Origin: JABDFW01 sp035550215
GTDB taxonomy: Bacteria; Bacteroidota; Bacteroidia; Chitinophagales; Chitinophagaceae
Reading direction: 5' to 3'
Assembly (NCBI GenBank): GCA_035550215.1
Contig: DASZPM010000010.1
Location: forward strand, 1-64,000
DNA: 64,000 nucleotides
Position numbers and translations under genes: made by a program. The notes below the pieces were generated by a model, which saw only the letters and a program-made list of their open reading frames with translations, did not search any database and had not been told where the DNA came from. Positions 54,865 through 63,521 of this stretch are shown in pieces (within the stretch, counting starts at the first letter, position 1; every line of letters starts with the position of its first letter).

Positions 54865-55698
54865 ATGAAGTATTTATTCACATTATTTGTGTTATTAAGC
54901 TCAATACTCACCGTGGGTGCGCAGGGTAACGGCAAATTATTTATCATTGGTGGGGGTAACAGAACTGTTGGGCTGATGAAGAGCCTGCTTACCACCGCCG
55001 GCCTGGGCATGAATGATTATGTTGCCGTACTACCTATGGCAAGCAGCGAGCCAGACACCTCGTACTTTTATTTTAAAGACGATATAGATAAACTGTGTGC
55101 AAATACTATCGCCAATCTAAACTTTACACCGGACAAGATAAACAACAAAGTATGGCTTGATTCACTTGCACACGCAAAACTAATTTTTATTTGCGGCGGC
55201 GACCAAACAAGATTTATGAATGCGGTATTGCACACGCCTGTTTATGCGGCTATACATAAGGCGTATAATATGGGAGCGACCATAAGCGGAAGCAGCGCCG
55301 GTGCAGCGGTGATGAATAAATATATGATTACAGGAAACGAATTGCTGGGGGATACAACTTACCACGAAACATTCAGAAAAATTGTTACCAATAATACAGA
55401 AATAAAAGAAGGATTGGGAATGCTTGATTCTGTATTTATCGACCAGCATTTTATTACACGCAGCCGCTACAACAGGATAATTTCGGTACTGGCAAAATAC
55501 CCGTCATTTACCTGCATCGGTATTGATGAATCAACAGCTATTATTGTGGAAGGCAGAAAGGTTACCGTTGCGGGTGAAAGCCAGGTATTGGTTTTCTCTC
55601 AGCCACAAGGGTTGTCGGTAAACGCAAAGGGACAGATAAAGTGGAAAGATGTAAATATGTCCATCCTTACGGCAGGTGACGTATTTTGGATAAAGTAA
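54865..55698 (+). CDS. Exported cyanophycinase-like peptidase (S51)
   Basis: 277 residues. Signal peptide ending at VGAQG. The catalytic serine is Ser144 in SGSSAGAAV, and FICGGDQTRF and IGIDESTAIIVEG are the other conserved blocks of the peptidase S51/cyanophycinase family. The enzyme would cleave beta-linked aspartyl dipeptide-type polymers or related dipeptides. It stands alone; no cyanophycin synthetase is nearby, so imported peptides are a likelier substrate than storage polymer. Confidence 0.9.
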   Translation: MKYLFTLFVLLSSILTVGAQGNGKLFIIGGGNRTVGLMKSLLTTAGLGMNDYVAVLPMASSEPDTSYFYFKDDIDKLCANTIANLNFTPDKINNKVWLDSLAHAKLIFICGGDQTRFMNAVLHTPVYAAIHKAYNMGATISGSSAGAAVMNKYMITGNELLGDTTYHETFRKIVTNNTEIKEGLGMLDSVFIDQHFITRSRYNRIISVLAKYPSFTCIGIDESTAIIVEGRKVTVAGESQVLVFSQPQGLSVNAKGQIKWKDVNMSILTAGDVFWIK

Positions 55699-55724
55699 TG
55701 CAGGCTTTATAACACATAAAAAAA

Positions 55725-56423
55725 TTACCGGCTCATCCATTTGTCAACAAAATCAAGATACGTCTCACTTATCGGCAATTCCTTGCCATTTATTAACTGA
55801 ACTTTCCGGTGCAGCACAGACCTGACTTTTGTTATAGACACAATATAACTGCGGTGTATTCTTTTAAACTTATCTGCCGGTAATTTTTCAAGCACCTTTT
55901 TCAGCGGCATCAGGGATAGTATCGGCCTGCCGTTGGTAATATGAATTTTGATGTAATCCTCCAGGCTTTCTATAAAATCAATATCACCCAGGTTTATTTT
56001 TATTACGCGGTATTCCGAACGCACAAAAAGGTGGTCGCTTTCTGTTTGATTATTTGTTTTTTTATAGGCATGATATTCTACTGCTTTATTAACTGCTTTT
56101 GAAAAACGTGAGTAATCAATTGGCTTAAGCAGGTAGTCAACTGCATCCAGCTCAAAACCTTCGTAGGCAAATTTTTTATATGCCGTGGTAAAAATTACCA
56201 TAGGTTTTTCGGGCAATGCTTTTACCAGTTCAATACCCGTAATATCAGGCATGTTTATGTCTACAAACAGCAGGTCAACTGTATTGTGTCTCAAAAATTC
56301 TGCGCCATTAATTGCATCATCAAACATGTGAAGCAGTTGTAACTGGGGTGAACGCGAAATATATTCAGCCAGCAGTTCAAGCGCTGGCGGCTCATCGTCA
56401 ATAGCAATACATTTTAAAGACAT
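55725..56423 (-). CDS. LytTR-family response regulator
   Basis: 232 residues. Receiver domain (1-120) with Asp55 in FVDINMPD, Lys in the LLKPIDYSRF block and a C-terminal LytTR DNA-binding domain (about 130-232, with YRVIKINLGDIDFIESLEDYIKI and FKRIHRSYIVS). It is transcribed after the sensor kinase, 29 bases apart, so the pair is one two-component system. Targets unknown. Confidence 0.95.
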   Translation of the reverse strand: MSLKCIAIDDEPPALELLAEYISRSPQLQLLHMFDDAINGAEFLRHNTVDLLFVDINMPDITGIELVKALPEKPMVIFTTAYKKFAYEGFELDAVDYLLKPIDYSRFSKAVNKAVEYHAYKKTNNQTESDHLFVRSEYRVIKINLGDIDFIESLEDYIKIHITNGRPILSLMPLKKVLEKLPADKFKRIHRSYIVSITKVRSVLHRKVQLINGKELPISETYLDFVDKWMSR

Positions 56424-56452
56424 GCAGCAATATTTAAAATAGTTAATAAATT

Positions 56453-57649
56453 CTATATCTGTAAGGTTAATTGTACCGTGTAAAAACCGTCACCGGTGGT
56501 TATATTCAGCAGGTACCTGTTAGGGTACATGTGTTCAAGCCTTTGCTTTGTGTTAATAATGCCAATACCTGTGCGTTCGGCTTTTCTTTCGGTAGCAAAT
56601 AATTTATTCTGGCAGAAAAAGGTGATGCTCTTTTCTTCAGCGAATAGCTTTATGATGATTACTGAAGATTCGTGGCTGCTTATACCATATTTAAAAACGT
56701 TTTCAATAAATGTCATGAGCACCAATGGCGGAATCCGTTTACCTTCGGTATTTCCTGTTACTGAAAAATCAACCAACACTTTTTTATTAAGGCGCAGCCG
56801 CTGCAAATCTATATAGTCGGTTATACACTCCACTTCACTCTGCAGCGAAACAAAATCCCTGTTTACCTCGTCAGTTACATACCGCATAATGTTGCTGAGC
56901 TTCATAATGCTGGCCGCGGTGTTTTCATTCTGTCTTACGGCAAGTGAATAGATATTATTAAGTGTGTTGAAAAGAAAATGAGGGTTTATCTGTGCTTTTA
57001 AAAATGACAATTCTGCGTTGGCTTTATCTGCCTCGGCTTTCACTGCGCGTTTTTCTGTTTCCCGCCACTGCTGTGTAATTCGCGTTGCCGTGCTGAGTGC
57101 CCATATTGTGCATAACAGGAATATTGCAAAAAGGTCTACAGGGTGGCGCATAAATGGTTGTCTGCGCGGGCCAAAATTGCCATCGTTTGGTGGTGGGCCT
57201 CCTTCACCGCGCATCTCCCCGGGGAAATGACGTGTGGTGTCAGCAAAAAGCCTGGAACTGTCATTAAACGGCCGCATACTATCACGAAATGGCCTGTCTC
57301 CCGGAGGTCTGTCACCGGGAGGTGGTGTTCTTTCCCCGTTCATCACTGCATTGCGGAAATAGGGTACATCTACAGAGCGTTTAATAAAGTAAGCTGCAGC
57401 TAACATGCCTATAACGGCAACTGTATACAGCAAGTATTTTTTCTGCAGGTAAAGTTTGGGAATTAAAAGGTAACTGTTAAAATAAAACACAAACAGGTAA
57501 ATAGCAATAGATACCCAGTAATTGCTTGTTTGAAAGACTGTGATGATTTTGTTGGTTCCCTCAGGCCCGGGCGTAGTTATTAGAGGCAGCATCATAAATA
57601 TGAGCCACGCGCCAATATGAATTACAACCGAGGACTTTAAACGGGACAT
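56453..57649 (-). CDS. LytS-type sensor histidine kinase with Pro/Arg-rich loop
   Basis: 398 residues. The start is set at MSRLKSS because a -7 promoter element (57664-57671) lies inside the longer frame. About four hydrophobic helices come first. Between the third and fourth is a loop (about 100-155) rich in Pro, Arg, Asp and Gly (PPPGDRPPGDRPF, GEGGPPPND), probably outside the membrane. The His kinase block INPHFLFNTLNN and the HATPase-type GIGIINTKQRLEHMY follow. Partner of the LytTR regulator at 55725-56423. Confidence 0.93.
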   Translation of the reverse strand: MSRLKSSVVIHIGAWLIFMMLPLITTPGPEGTNKIITVFQTSNYWVSIAIYLFVFYFNSYLLIPKLYLQKKYLLYTVAVIGMLAAAYFIKRSVDVPYFRNAVMNGERTPPPGDRPPGDRPFRDSMRPFNDSSRLFADTTRHFPGEMRGEGGPPPNDGNFGPRRQPFMRHPVDLFAIFLLCTIWALSTATRITQQWRETEKRAVKAEADKANAELSFLKAQINPHFLFNTLNNIYSLAVRQNENTAASIMKLSNIMRYVTDEVNRDFVSLQSEVECITDYIDLQRLRLNKKVLVDFSVTGNTEGKRIPPLVLMTFIENVFKYGISSHESSVIIIKLFAEEKSITFFCQNKLFATERKAERTGIGIINTKQRLEHMYPNRYLLNITTGDGFYTVQLTLQI

Positions 57650-57663
57650 ATAGCAAAGGAATA

Positions 57664-57671
57664 CAAATTTA
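57664..57671 (-). promoter_or_regulatory. -7 promoter element (TAAATTTG) of the sensor kinase
   Basis: An exact TAnnTTTG on the minus strand, 14 bases before the ATG at 57649. The -33 box is not clear. Its position inside the longer open frame argues for the internal start. Confidence 0.55.
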
Positions 57672-57746
57672 GGCTTAGGCGTGCTATATGTATCGGTTAC
57701 TAAGGGTTGTAAATAGATTAAAAGCCGGGATTTATACCTGTAAGTG

Positions 57747-57778
57747 TGAAAAAAGAAGCCCCGCCACAAGCGGGGCTT
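57747..57778 (-). terminator. Intrinsic terminator of the PepSY-like lipoprotein gene
   Basis: A 9-bp stem, AAGCCCCGC / GCGGGGCTT (57756-57764 and 57770-57778), with a 5-base loop. On the minus strand a T-rich run follows (57747-57755). Confidence 0.85.
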
Positions 57779-57824
57779 GTAAACAATCAAAACTACTCTT
57801 TCATAGAATCATCTGTGGGGATTA

Positions 57825-58739
57825 TTACCAAACGGGCATAGCTGAAATAAAGTTTCCGTTAGCATCAAACGCCACTGCATACCGGGTACTGTTTGCATCA
57901 ATAAGCACCAGGTAGCCTTTTAAAACGCCTTTAACCGTAACGGAAAACGCTTTTTCAAATACATAATCGGGGTATGTAGCGGTAAGATACGTTAATGCTA
58001 TGGCGGGCAGGCTTGATTGTGCAACCGGCTGCGGTTTGCCCGGCGGTTGCGGCAGTTCAACCCTTTTTACAAAGCTGCCGCTGCTTGTAAACACGGTAGC
58101 GTAAAGACCGTTGTTAGCAGATATTATGATATAACCACTGTCAATATCCCTGGAGGCCTTCAATAATGTATCGCCTGCATAATTGGCGCTCATATATGAA
58201 GTAATTGCAGTGGGTAAGTCAGTAAGCGCAACTGTATCCTGGTGCAGGCTGTCGCGGTTGCAGAACCTGCCGCCCGGGTGCCAGCCCGGCCCGTGCATAT
58301 CACCCGGTTCTCTTTGCTCCAGTACATTTACAAAGCTGCCATTGGCATCAAACAGTAAACCAACAGGTTTATTGTTAAAGAAGATAATCACAACGTAGTT
58401 AACAACGGTGCCCGTAGTGTCTTTAACGGCAAATGCTTTATTAAAGGTATATCCTGAATAATTTGCATTGAGGTAGGCGGTTATGCTGTCCGGCAGGGCG
58501 GATGCGCTTATTGAATCGCGGTGCTGTCCTTTGCTGCACTGCTGCATTACATAAACGGAGTCTGAACTGGCAACGCCCGCTGCGACAGCAATTACTGCTG
58601 ATGAAGATGCCGAAGCAGTTGCAGATGTTGTAGAAGAACCCGATGCGGGATTGGATGATATGTTTTTGTTACATGAAGTTATTGCAAGCATCGCCAATGC
58701 AAAAGCAGAAAGGATGCCTGCATTTAATATACGTTTCAT
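57825..58739 (-). CDS. Lipoprotein with three PepSY-like repeats
   Basis: 304 residues. The lipobox is LAITSCNK and a Ser/Ala/Thr-rich linker (about 30-70) follows. Three PepSY-like units of about 70-75 residues follow, each opening LPxxITxYLxANYxxY and ending with a strand such as GLLFDANGSFVNVL. Such units bind or inhibit partner proteins at the cell surface. The gene is adjacent to, but separately terminated from, the LytS/LytTR system. Confidence 0.82.
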   Translation of the reverse strand: MKRILNAGILSAFALAMLAITSCNKNISSNPASGSSTTSATASASSSAVIAVAAGVASSDSVYVMQQCSKGQHRDSISASALPDSITAYLNANYSGYTFNKAFAVKDTTGTVVNYVVIIFFNNKPVGLLFDANGSFVNVLEQREPGDMHGPGWHPGGRFCNRDSLHQDTVALTDLPTAITSYMSANYAGDTLLKASRDIDSGYIIISANNGLYATVFTSSGSFVKRVELPQPPGKPQPVAQSSLPAIALTYLTATYPDYVFEKAFSVTVKGVLKGYLVLIDANSTRYAVAFDANGNFISAMPVW

Positions 58740-59407
58740 AGATAAATTGTTTAGTTAAGAGAATAAAATAAATCCGGTTAAATACAGTAATTGTGTTAGC
58801 GCGCTGTATTGTAAAACGTATTTATTTTTCGAACGATTGTTATACGGGCCCGTTTGACGGTGAAAGAGTAAAATTTACCGACGAAAACCCGGATGAATTT
58901 TTTTCAATAAAAATTAACAGCAGCAATAAAATAAATTGCCCTTACGCACTAAAAATTTAGTAGCCCTGCTATAACAACTGTGTAATTACTCAAAAGCTCT
59001 ATAATATTGAGGTCCGGCAAAAAACCGAAAACCGTTAAAACAACTTTATAAAAAAAACATTCTGTTTACGGCGTCCATTTTGTGCATAGTGCTGTTTTTG
59101 CCTTGCCCATAACTATGATTGGCTTAAATCAAGAATAGCGTCAATATCTCCACAGGTTTGCCTTAACGTTTTTGCCGGGTTATGAGCGGGCAGCGCTGCT
59201 ATAACTTGCTGGCTCTTTATCAAAAGTTTTGCTATAAGCAATAGTAAAAATTTTACCCGTAACCGCCTCCTGTTGTTTTTTGCCCTCTACAGGCGCTTAA
59301 TGGTAATACTGCGTTAAAAATTTAATTATTGCAGGCTTTACCTGGTTTAGTTATGTTTTTTTTCTTCTACATTTATAATGGCTTTGGTTGCCCTGAAATA
59401 ATTCAAC
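58740..59407. other. 668-base intergenic region without a gene
   Basis: I see no open frame that supports a protein and no RNA fold that I recognise. It is AT-rich, with scattered T-runs. CTGCTATAAC occurs at 58966-58975 and 59196-59205, a string that also lies inside the big repeats at 61274-61283 and 61678-61687. It may hold the promoter of the KdpD-like gene, but no TAnnTTTG/TTTG pair stands out. Confidence 0.5.
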
Positions 59408-60502
59408 GTGAACGTACAACTACCATTTAACCTGAGTTTAAACAGGTTGCCCAAAAGGTTGCAGTACCTTATAAGTATTGTTACGGTTTTTGTTGTGTCT
59501 GCCATCTGTTTTTCCCTCCATAATTATATTGGTGTTGAGGTTGTTGCCTTTATACAATTGCTTACGCTTACGGTAATTGCCATGTTTTTCGACATTTTTC
59601 CCGTGCTTCTCACGGCGGTATTAAGCGTGGTGATATGGCAATTCTTCTTTTTGAGGCCGATGTTTGACTGGAAGATTGTAGACACAGAAGACCAAATCAT
59701 GCTCTGCATGTATTTTGTTATCGCCCTGCTTAACGCGGTGCTTACTTTTAAAATACGGCAGATTGAGAAAATTGCCCGCCAAAAGGAAGAAAAAGCCCAG
59801 GTGCTTAAACTGTACAATACAATGCTTAATTCACTGTCACACGAATTACGCACCCCTATAGCAACTATTATTGGTTCAACAGATACCCTGCTTACAAACG
59901 CGAACAAATTGACTGCCGACGACCAGCAGAACCTGTTGCTGGAGATATCTATTGCTTCGCTACGGCTTAACCGGCAGGTGGAAAACCTGCTGAATATGTC
60001 ACGCCTGGAGTCTGGCTTTATTGAGCCTAAAAAAGACTGGTGCGATGTACAGGAACTGGCAAACGATGTGGTGAACAGCCTTGACGAGCACCTGAGAAAT
60101 TTTGTACTGCAGATTGATATTGATGAAAGCATGCCTTTGTTTAAACTTGATTACGGGTTGATTGAACAGGTGTTATATAATCTTGTATATAATGCCACCC
60201 AATATACACCACAGGGCAGCCGCATACGCATAAGCGCGGAAAGCGTTAACGATGACCTTATAATGGTAGTGGAAGACAATGGTAACGGGTTTCCCGAAGA
60301 GGAGATAGATAAGGTGTTTGACAAGTTTTACCGCCTTAAAAACACCAAGGCGGGTGGTACTGGCCTGGGGCTGTCTATTGTGAAAGGGTTTGTAGAGGCA
60401 CATAAAGGAACTATTGACTTAAAGAATAATATTTTTGGAGGCGCCACTTTTGTAATAAAAATACCCGCCGAAAAAATGCTTTTAAAAACCGTTGAAAAAT
60501 GA
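59408..60502 (+). CDS. KdpD-like sensor kinase lacking the N-terminal domain
   Basis: 364 residues. Four membrane helices (about 22-115, DUF4118-type with FFFLRPMFDW) are followed by HisKA with His145 (SHELRTP) and HATPase (VEDNGNGFPEEEIDKVFDKFYRLKNTKAGGTGLGLSIV, split here for length). Full-length KdpD has a KdpD domain and a USP domain before the membrane part; both are missing, so the protein may sense something other than cytoplasmic potassium or need a separate partner. It overlaps the response regulator gene by 4 bp. Confidence 0.9.
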   Translation: MNVQLPFNLSLNRLPKRLQYLISIVTVFVVSAICFSLHNYIGVEVVAFIQLLTLTVIAMFFDIFPVLLTAVLSVVIWQFFFLRPMFDWKIVDTEDQIMLCMYFVIALLNAVLTFKIRQIEKIARQKEEKAQVLKLYNTMLNSLSHELRTPIATIIGSTDTLLTNANKLTADDQQNLLLEISIASLRLNRQVENLLNMSRLESGFIEPKKDWCDVQELANDVVNSLDEHLRNFVLQIDIDESMPLFKLDYGLIEQVLYNLVYNATQYTPQGSRIRISAESVNDDLIMVVEDNGNGFPEEEIDKVFDKFYRLKNTKAGGTGLGLSIVKGFVEAHKGTIDLKNNIFGGATFVIKIPAEKMLLKTVEK

Positions 60503-61185
60503 GTAACGATAACATCCTCGTAATTGATGACGAGGCGCAAATACGCAAACTTCTCAACATTACATTGCAGTCCAATGGCTATAAGGTGTCCCACTCCGCT
60601 ACGGGTGGCGAGGGCCTTGCCGCAGCCGCTACACAACAGCCTGACCTCGTAATCCTCGACCTTGGCCTGCCCGACGAAAACGGCCACATCGTGCTGAAAA
60701 AGCTGCGCGAATGGTTTGCCAAACCCGTTATAATACTTTCCGTGCAAAGCGGCGAGGAAGATATTATAAAGGCGCTTGACAATGGCGCCAACGATTACCT
60801 GGTAAAGCCCTTCCGCACCGGCGAACTGCTTGCCCGTATACGGTCTGCATTACGCGGGGCGGCCATTGAAAAAAACAGCCCGGTAATACAGTACAAGACC
60901 TTTGAAATTGATCTTGTAGCGCGTACCGTTAAGATTAACAACGAGATACTTAAACTCACCGTTACGCAGTACGCCCTTTTAGCGCTCTTCGCCAAGAACG
61001 AAGGCAAGGTGCTTACCTACCAGTACGTGCTGCGCGAAGTGTGGGGCCCCGAGTACACCAACCAGTTACAATACCTGCGCGTGTTTGTTGCCCAGTTGCG
61101 CAAGAAGATTGAAAAGAACCCCGACCGCCCCGAATACATTATTACCGAAAGCGGCATCGGTTACCGGTTTGTAGCCAGCGAATAA
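60499..61185 (+). CDS. KdpE-like response regulator
   Basis: 228 residues. Receiver domain with Asp54 (VILDLGLPDE) and Lys in YLVKPFRTGELL, then an OmpR/PhoB-type winged helix (about 130-228, with LKLTVTQYALLALFAKNEGKV and RVFVAQLRKKIEKNPDRPEYI). It is encoded with the KdpD-like kinase; the kdpFABC pump genes are not in this window. Confidence 0.93.
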   Translation: MSNDNILVIDDEAQIRKLLNITLQSNGYKVSHSATGGEGLAAAATQQPDLVILDLGLPDENGHIVLKKLREWFAKPVIILSVQSGEEDIIKALDNGANDYLVKPFRTGELLARIRSALRGAAIEKNSPVIQYKTFEIDLVARTVKINNEILKLTVTQYALLALFAKNEGKVLTYQYVLREVWGPEYTNQLQYLRVFVAQLRKKIEKNPDRPEYIITESGIGYRFVASE

Positions 61186-61210
61186 TCTATGGCTTTATAA
61201 CGTATACTTT

Positions 61211-61513
61211 GCACCATGGTTCGTGTCTCACGAACCACAGCAGCCCGTTCCATCCTAAAGCCACCAGGTTTCGCTGCTATAACAGGCTGCAGGTGAAAGG
61301 ATTGCGACGCAACAGATGATGCCATATAACGCCATTGCCGGTATTTTAAGCCAATAAGTTGTGCCGTAACTGTGGTCTGTCTTCGCCATGATTCGTGTTC
61401 CACAAGCTATCGTTGGCGTGGTTCGTGTCTTCACGAACCAAAATTGCATGCCACCCTTGGTACTGCAAATTCATCTCCCTTTGTTGGCCCCGGTTCGTGT
61501 CCCACGAACCGTC
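61211..61513. repeat. REP-like repeat unit, copy 1
   Basis: Holds palindromes at 61217-61237 (TGGTTCGTG tct CACGAACCA), a degenerate one at 61390-61405, 61419-61440 and 61491-61511 (CGGTTCGTG tcc CACGAACCG). It also contains TGCGACGCAA (61303-61312), CTGCTATAAC (61274-61283) and a long block that is near-identical to copy 2. Confidence 0.85.
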
Positions 61514-61613
61514 AGGGACTCGCTTCACCTTTGGCAGTGGTTCGTGCCCTCTCAAACAACCATGAGTTGCATCCACAAGGCAACTACCCCGGTTTCGCTG
61601 CCATAAAAGTTTT
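61514..61613. repeat. Spacer with degenerate palindrome between repeat units
   Basis: A GTGGTTCGTG ... AAACAACCA degenerate palindrome at 61538-61562 and a partial copy of the GGTTTCGCTGCYATAA string at 61591-61606 show that even the spacer derives from the same family. Confidence 0.6.
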
Positions 61614-61915
61614 GCGCCATGGTTCGTGTCTCACGAACCACAGCATCCCCGTTCCATCCTAAAGCCATTAGGTTTCGCTGCTATAACAGGCTGCAGGTGA
61701 AAGGATTGCGACGCAACAGATGATGCCATATAACGCCATTGCCGGTATTTTAAGCCAATAAGTCGTGCCGTAACTGTGGTCTGTCTTCGCCATGATTCGT
61801 GTCCCACGAGCTATCGTATGGCGTGGCTCGTGTCTTCACGAACCAAAATTGCATGCCACCCTTGGTACTGCAAATTCATCTCCCTTTGGCCCCGGTTCGT
61901 GTCCCACGAACCGCC
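61614..61915. repeat. REP-like repeat unit, copy 2
   Basis: Palindromes at 61620-61640, 61797-61809 (partial), 61824-61845 and 61893-61913 correspond to those of copy 1, offset by 402-407 bases. TGCGACGCAA is at 61707-61716 and CTGCTATAAC at 61678-61687. Small differences (ATTCGTGttcCACaAg versus ATTCGTGtccCACGAg) show divergence after duplication. Confidence 0.85.
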
Positions 61916-61948
61916 AGGAACTCGTATCATCCGCATATACCCGCAAAT

Positions 61949-62704
61949 TCATCTCCACTTAAAATTCTTTATACCAATGCCTGCAAGCACAACGGCGTAA
62001 CCTATGGTGGCCAGCAGGCTCATGGTGGCGTCGTTACCCCATTTTTCCGGTTTCAGCCCGGCCATAACTATGGTTTTTACGGTGCCGTAGGGTGTCCAGT
62101 GCGCAATTTGGCGCACCTGGTCGCCCAACGCGCCAAACTCGGCAAACATCCCCACCATAATGAATATAAAGTACACCAGCCGCGTGGTGCTGTTAACCGT
62201 TTCGGGGTTTTTAATAAGCCCCACAATGGCCTGCCCCAGGGCAAGGTACACGGCGCCGCCCACAAAAGCGGTCAGTAACGCTACAATATAGCCCGTGGGG
62301 GTAATATCGGTAATATGGTCAACATTCATACCCGTAAAAAATACGGCCAAAGCCATCAGGGTTATCATAAGCAGTTGTACGGCCAGCCTGCTTGCCATTA
62401 TAGCCCAGCTTGGCATTGGCGCTACGCGCAGCCGCTGAAAAATGCCTTTTTCCCTGTCGCGGGCTATGGAATTTGAGTACCCCATCAGCCCGATGGCCAT
62501 CAGGCCCACGGTAATACAGTTGCTTAAGGCGAAATCGCTGCCAAAATGTTCAATAATATTTTTCCAGCTTGTGAGTATTATTACCGGCACAATCAGGGTT
62601 AAAATAAGCCCGCGCCGGTTGCGCCATTGCGTGGTAAGGTCAGCCCGCAGCAGCGATTGAAATACGGCGGATAATTTTGGAATAGAAGGTTGTGTTGTTT
62701 GCAT
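61949..62704 (-). CDS. ABC-2 type transporter permease
   Basis: 251 residues with about six hydrophobic segments. An ABC2-type permease: cytoplasmic N-terminus with LRADLTTQWRNRRGL, then REKGIFQRLRVAPMPSW, the coupling block. It is transcribed after the ATPase gene, 13 bases apart. Likely an exporter of a lipid, drug or polysaccharide-type substrate; substrate unknown. Confidence 0.92.
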   Translation of the reverse strand: MQTTQPSIPKLSAVFQSLLRADLTTQWRNRRGLILTLIVPVIILTSWKNIIEHFGSDFALSNCITVGLMAIGLMGYSNSIARDREKGIFQRLRVAPMPSWAIMASRLAVQLLMITLMALAVFFTGMNVDHITDITPTGYIVALLTAFVGGAVYLALGQAIVGLIKNPETVNSTTRLVYFIFIMVGMFAEFGALGDQVRQIAHWTPYGTVKTIVMAGLKPEKWGNDATMSLLATIGYAVVLAGIGIKNFKWR

Positions 62705-62717
62705 AATTCAGAATATT

Positions 62718-63521
62718 TTATTCGCGTATGGTACGCCCTGTTAAGCCAATAAATACATCTTCCAGTGTTATTTTGCCGCGGCGGGATGCAGCAATAACCT
62801 CCGGGTCGTTGCGGTGTTTGTCAATCATCGCCTGCGGTGTGTCAATTTCTATTACTTTCCCGTGGTCAATAATGGCAATGCGGTCGCAAACACTTTCCGC
62901 TTCTTCCATGCTGTGGGTGGTAAGCAGCACACCGTGGCCGTTTTCGCGTATTTTCTCAATACGTTCCCATAACTGGCGGCGCGCCTGCGGGTCAAGGCCG
63001 GTGGTAGGTTCATCCAGCAGCACCAGGTGCGGGTTGTGTATGGTGGCAATTACCAGGCTAACCCTTTGCTGCTGGCCGCCTGACAGTTCGCCGAACTTTT
63101 TGTTTTGCGCATCGCTCAGTTTAATATCCGCTAATATTTCCGCAAGCTTTTCTTTCGTCATTGCAAGGCCATAAATGCCTGCATACAGTTTTAATATTTC
63201 ACCAATGGTAAGCTCACTCTGAAAACTGGTGGCCTGCAGTTGCACCCCCATAAGGGCGCGGGCAAGCAGCGGTTTTTTAATACCGTCGTAACCGCTTACG
63301 GTTATGCTGCCGCTATGGGGTTTAAGCAGGCCTTCCACTGCGCTAAGGGTACTTGTTTTGCCTGCCCCGTTAGGCCCAAGCAGGCCGAATATTTCGCCTG
63401 CCTGTACCGTAAATGAAACATTATCAACTGCGTGAAAGCTTCCGTAATAAACGTTAAGGTTGTGCACCTGCAAAATATCGGTGCCGGGTTTCTCGCTCAT
63501 GTGTATGTGGTTGTTTGTCAT
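62718..63521 (-). CDS. ABC transporter ATP-binding protein
   Basis: 267 residues. Walker A GPNGAGKT (49-56), signature LSGGQQQRV, Walker B LVLLDEPTTGLDP and the His switch TTHSMEEAE. The subtype is that of ABC-2 exporters (DrrA/CcmA-like). An alternative start at MSEKPG (63500) is possible. Paired with the permease downstream. Confidence 0.95.
   Translation of the reverse strand: MTNNHIHMSEKPGTDILQVHNLNVYYGSFHAVDNVSFTVQAGEIFGLLGPNGAGKTSTLSAVEGLLKPHSGSITVSGYDGIKKPLLARALMGVQLQATSFQSELTIGEILKLYAGIYGLAMTKEKLAEILADIKLSDAQNKKFGELSGGQQQRVSLVIATIHNPHLVLLDEPTTGLDPQARRQLWERIEKIRENGHGVLLTTHSMEEAESVCDRIAIIDHGKVIEIDTPQAMIDKHRNDPEVIAASRRGKITLEDVFIGLTGRTIRE

Larger units (their letters stand above)
61186..61948. 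other. Non-coding region of tandem palindrome-rich repeats
   Basis: No credible gene: the open frames on both strands are translations of repeats. The region holds a duplicated unit of about 300 bases (61211-61513 and 61614-61915, offset about 403), separated by a spacer of about 100 bases. Each copy contains several GGTTCGTG/CACGAACC palindromes. Some downstream frames extend into the ABC permease in antisense only. Confidence 0.8.

Noticed and set aside
59524..60132. Antisense frame of 202 codons in the KdpD-like gene.
   Set aside because: It lies opposite a clear kinase with intact motifs.
61346..61662. Several open frames of about 75-95 codons in the palindrome region.
   Set aside because: They are translations of the two repeat units; the palindromes cross the frames on both strands and nearly the same frames recur in copy 2.
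61186..61948. CRISPR array.
   Set aside because: Repeats are palindromic and unevenly spaced, there are no unique spacers of uniform length and there are no cas genes nearby.
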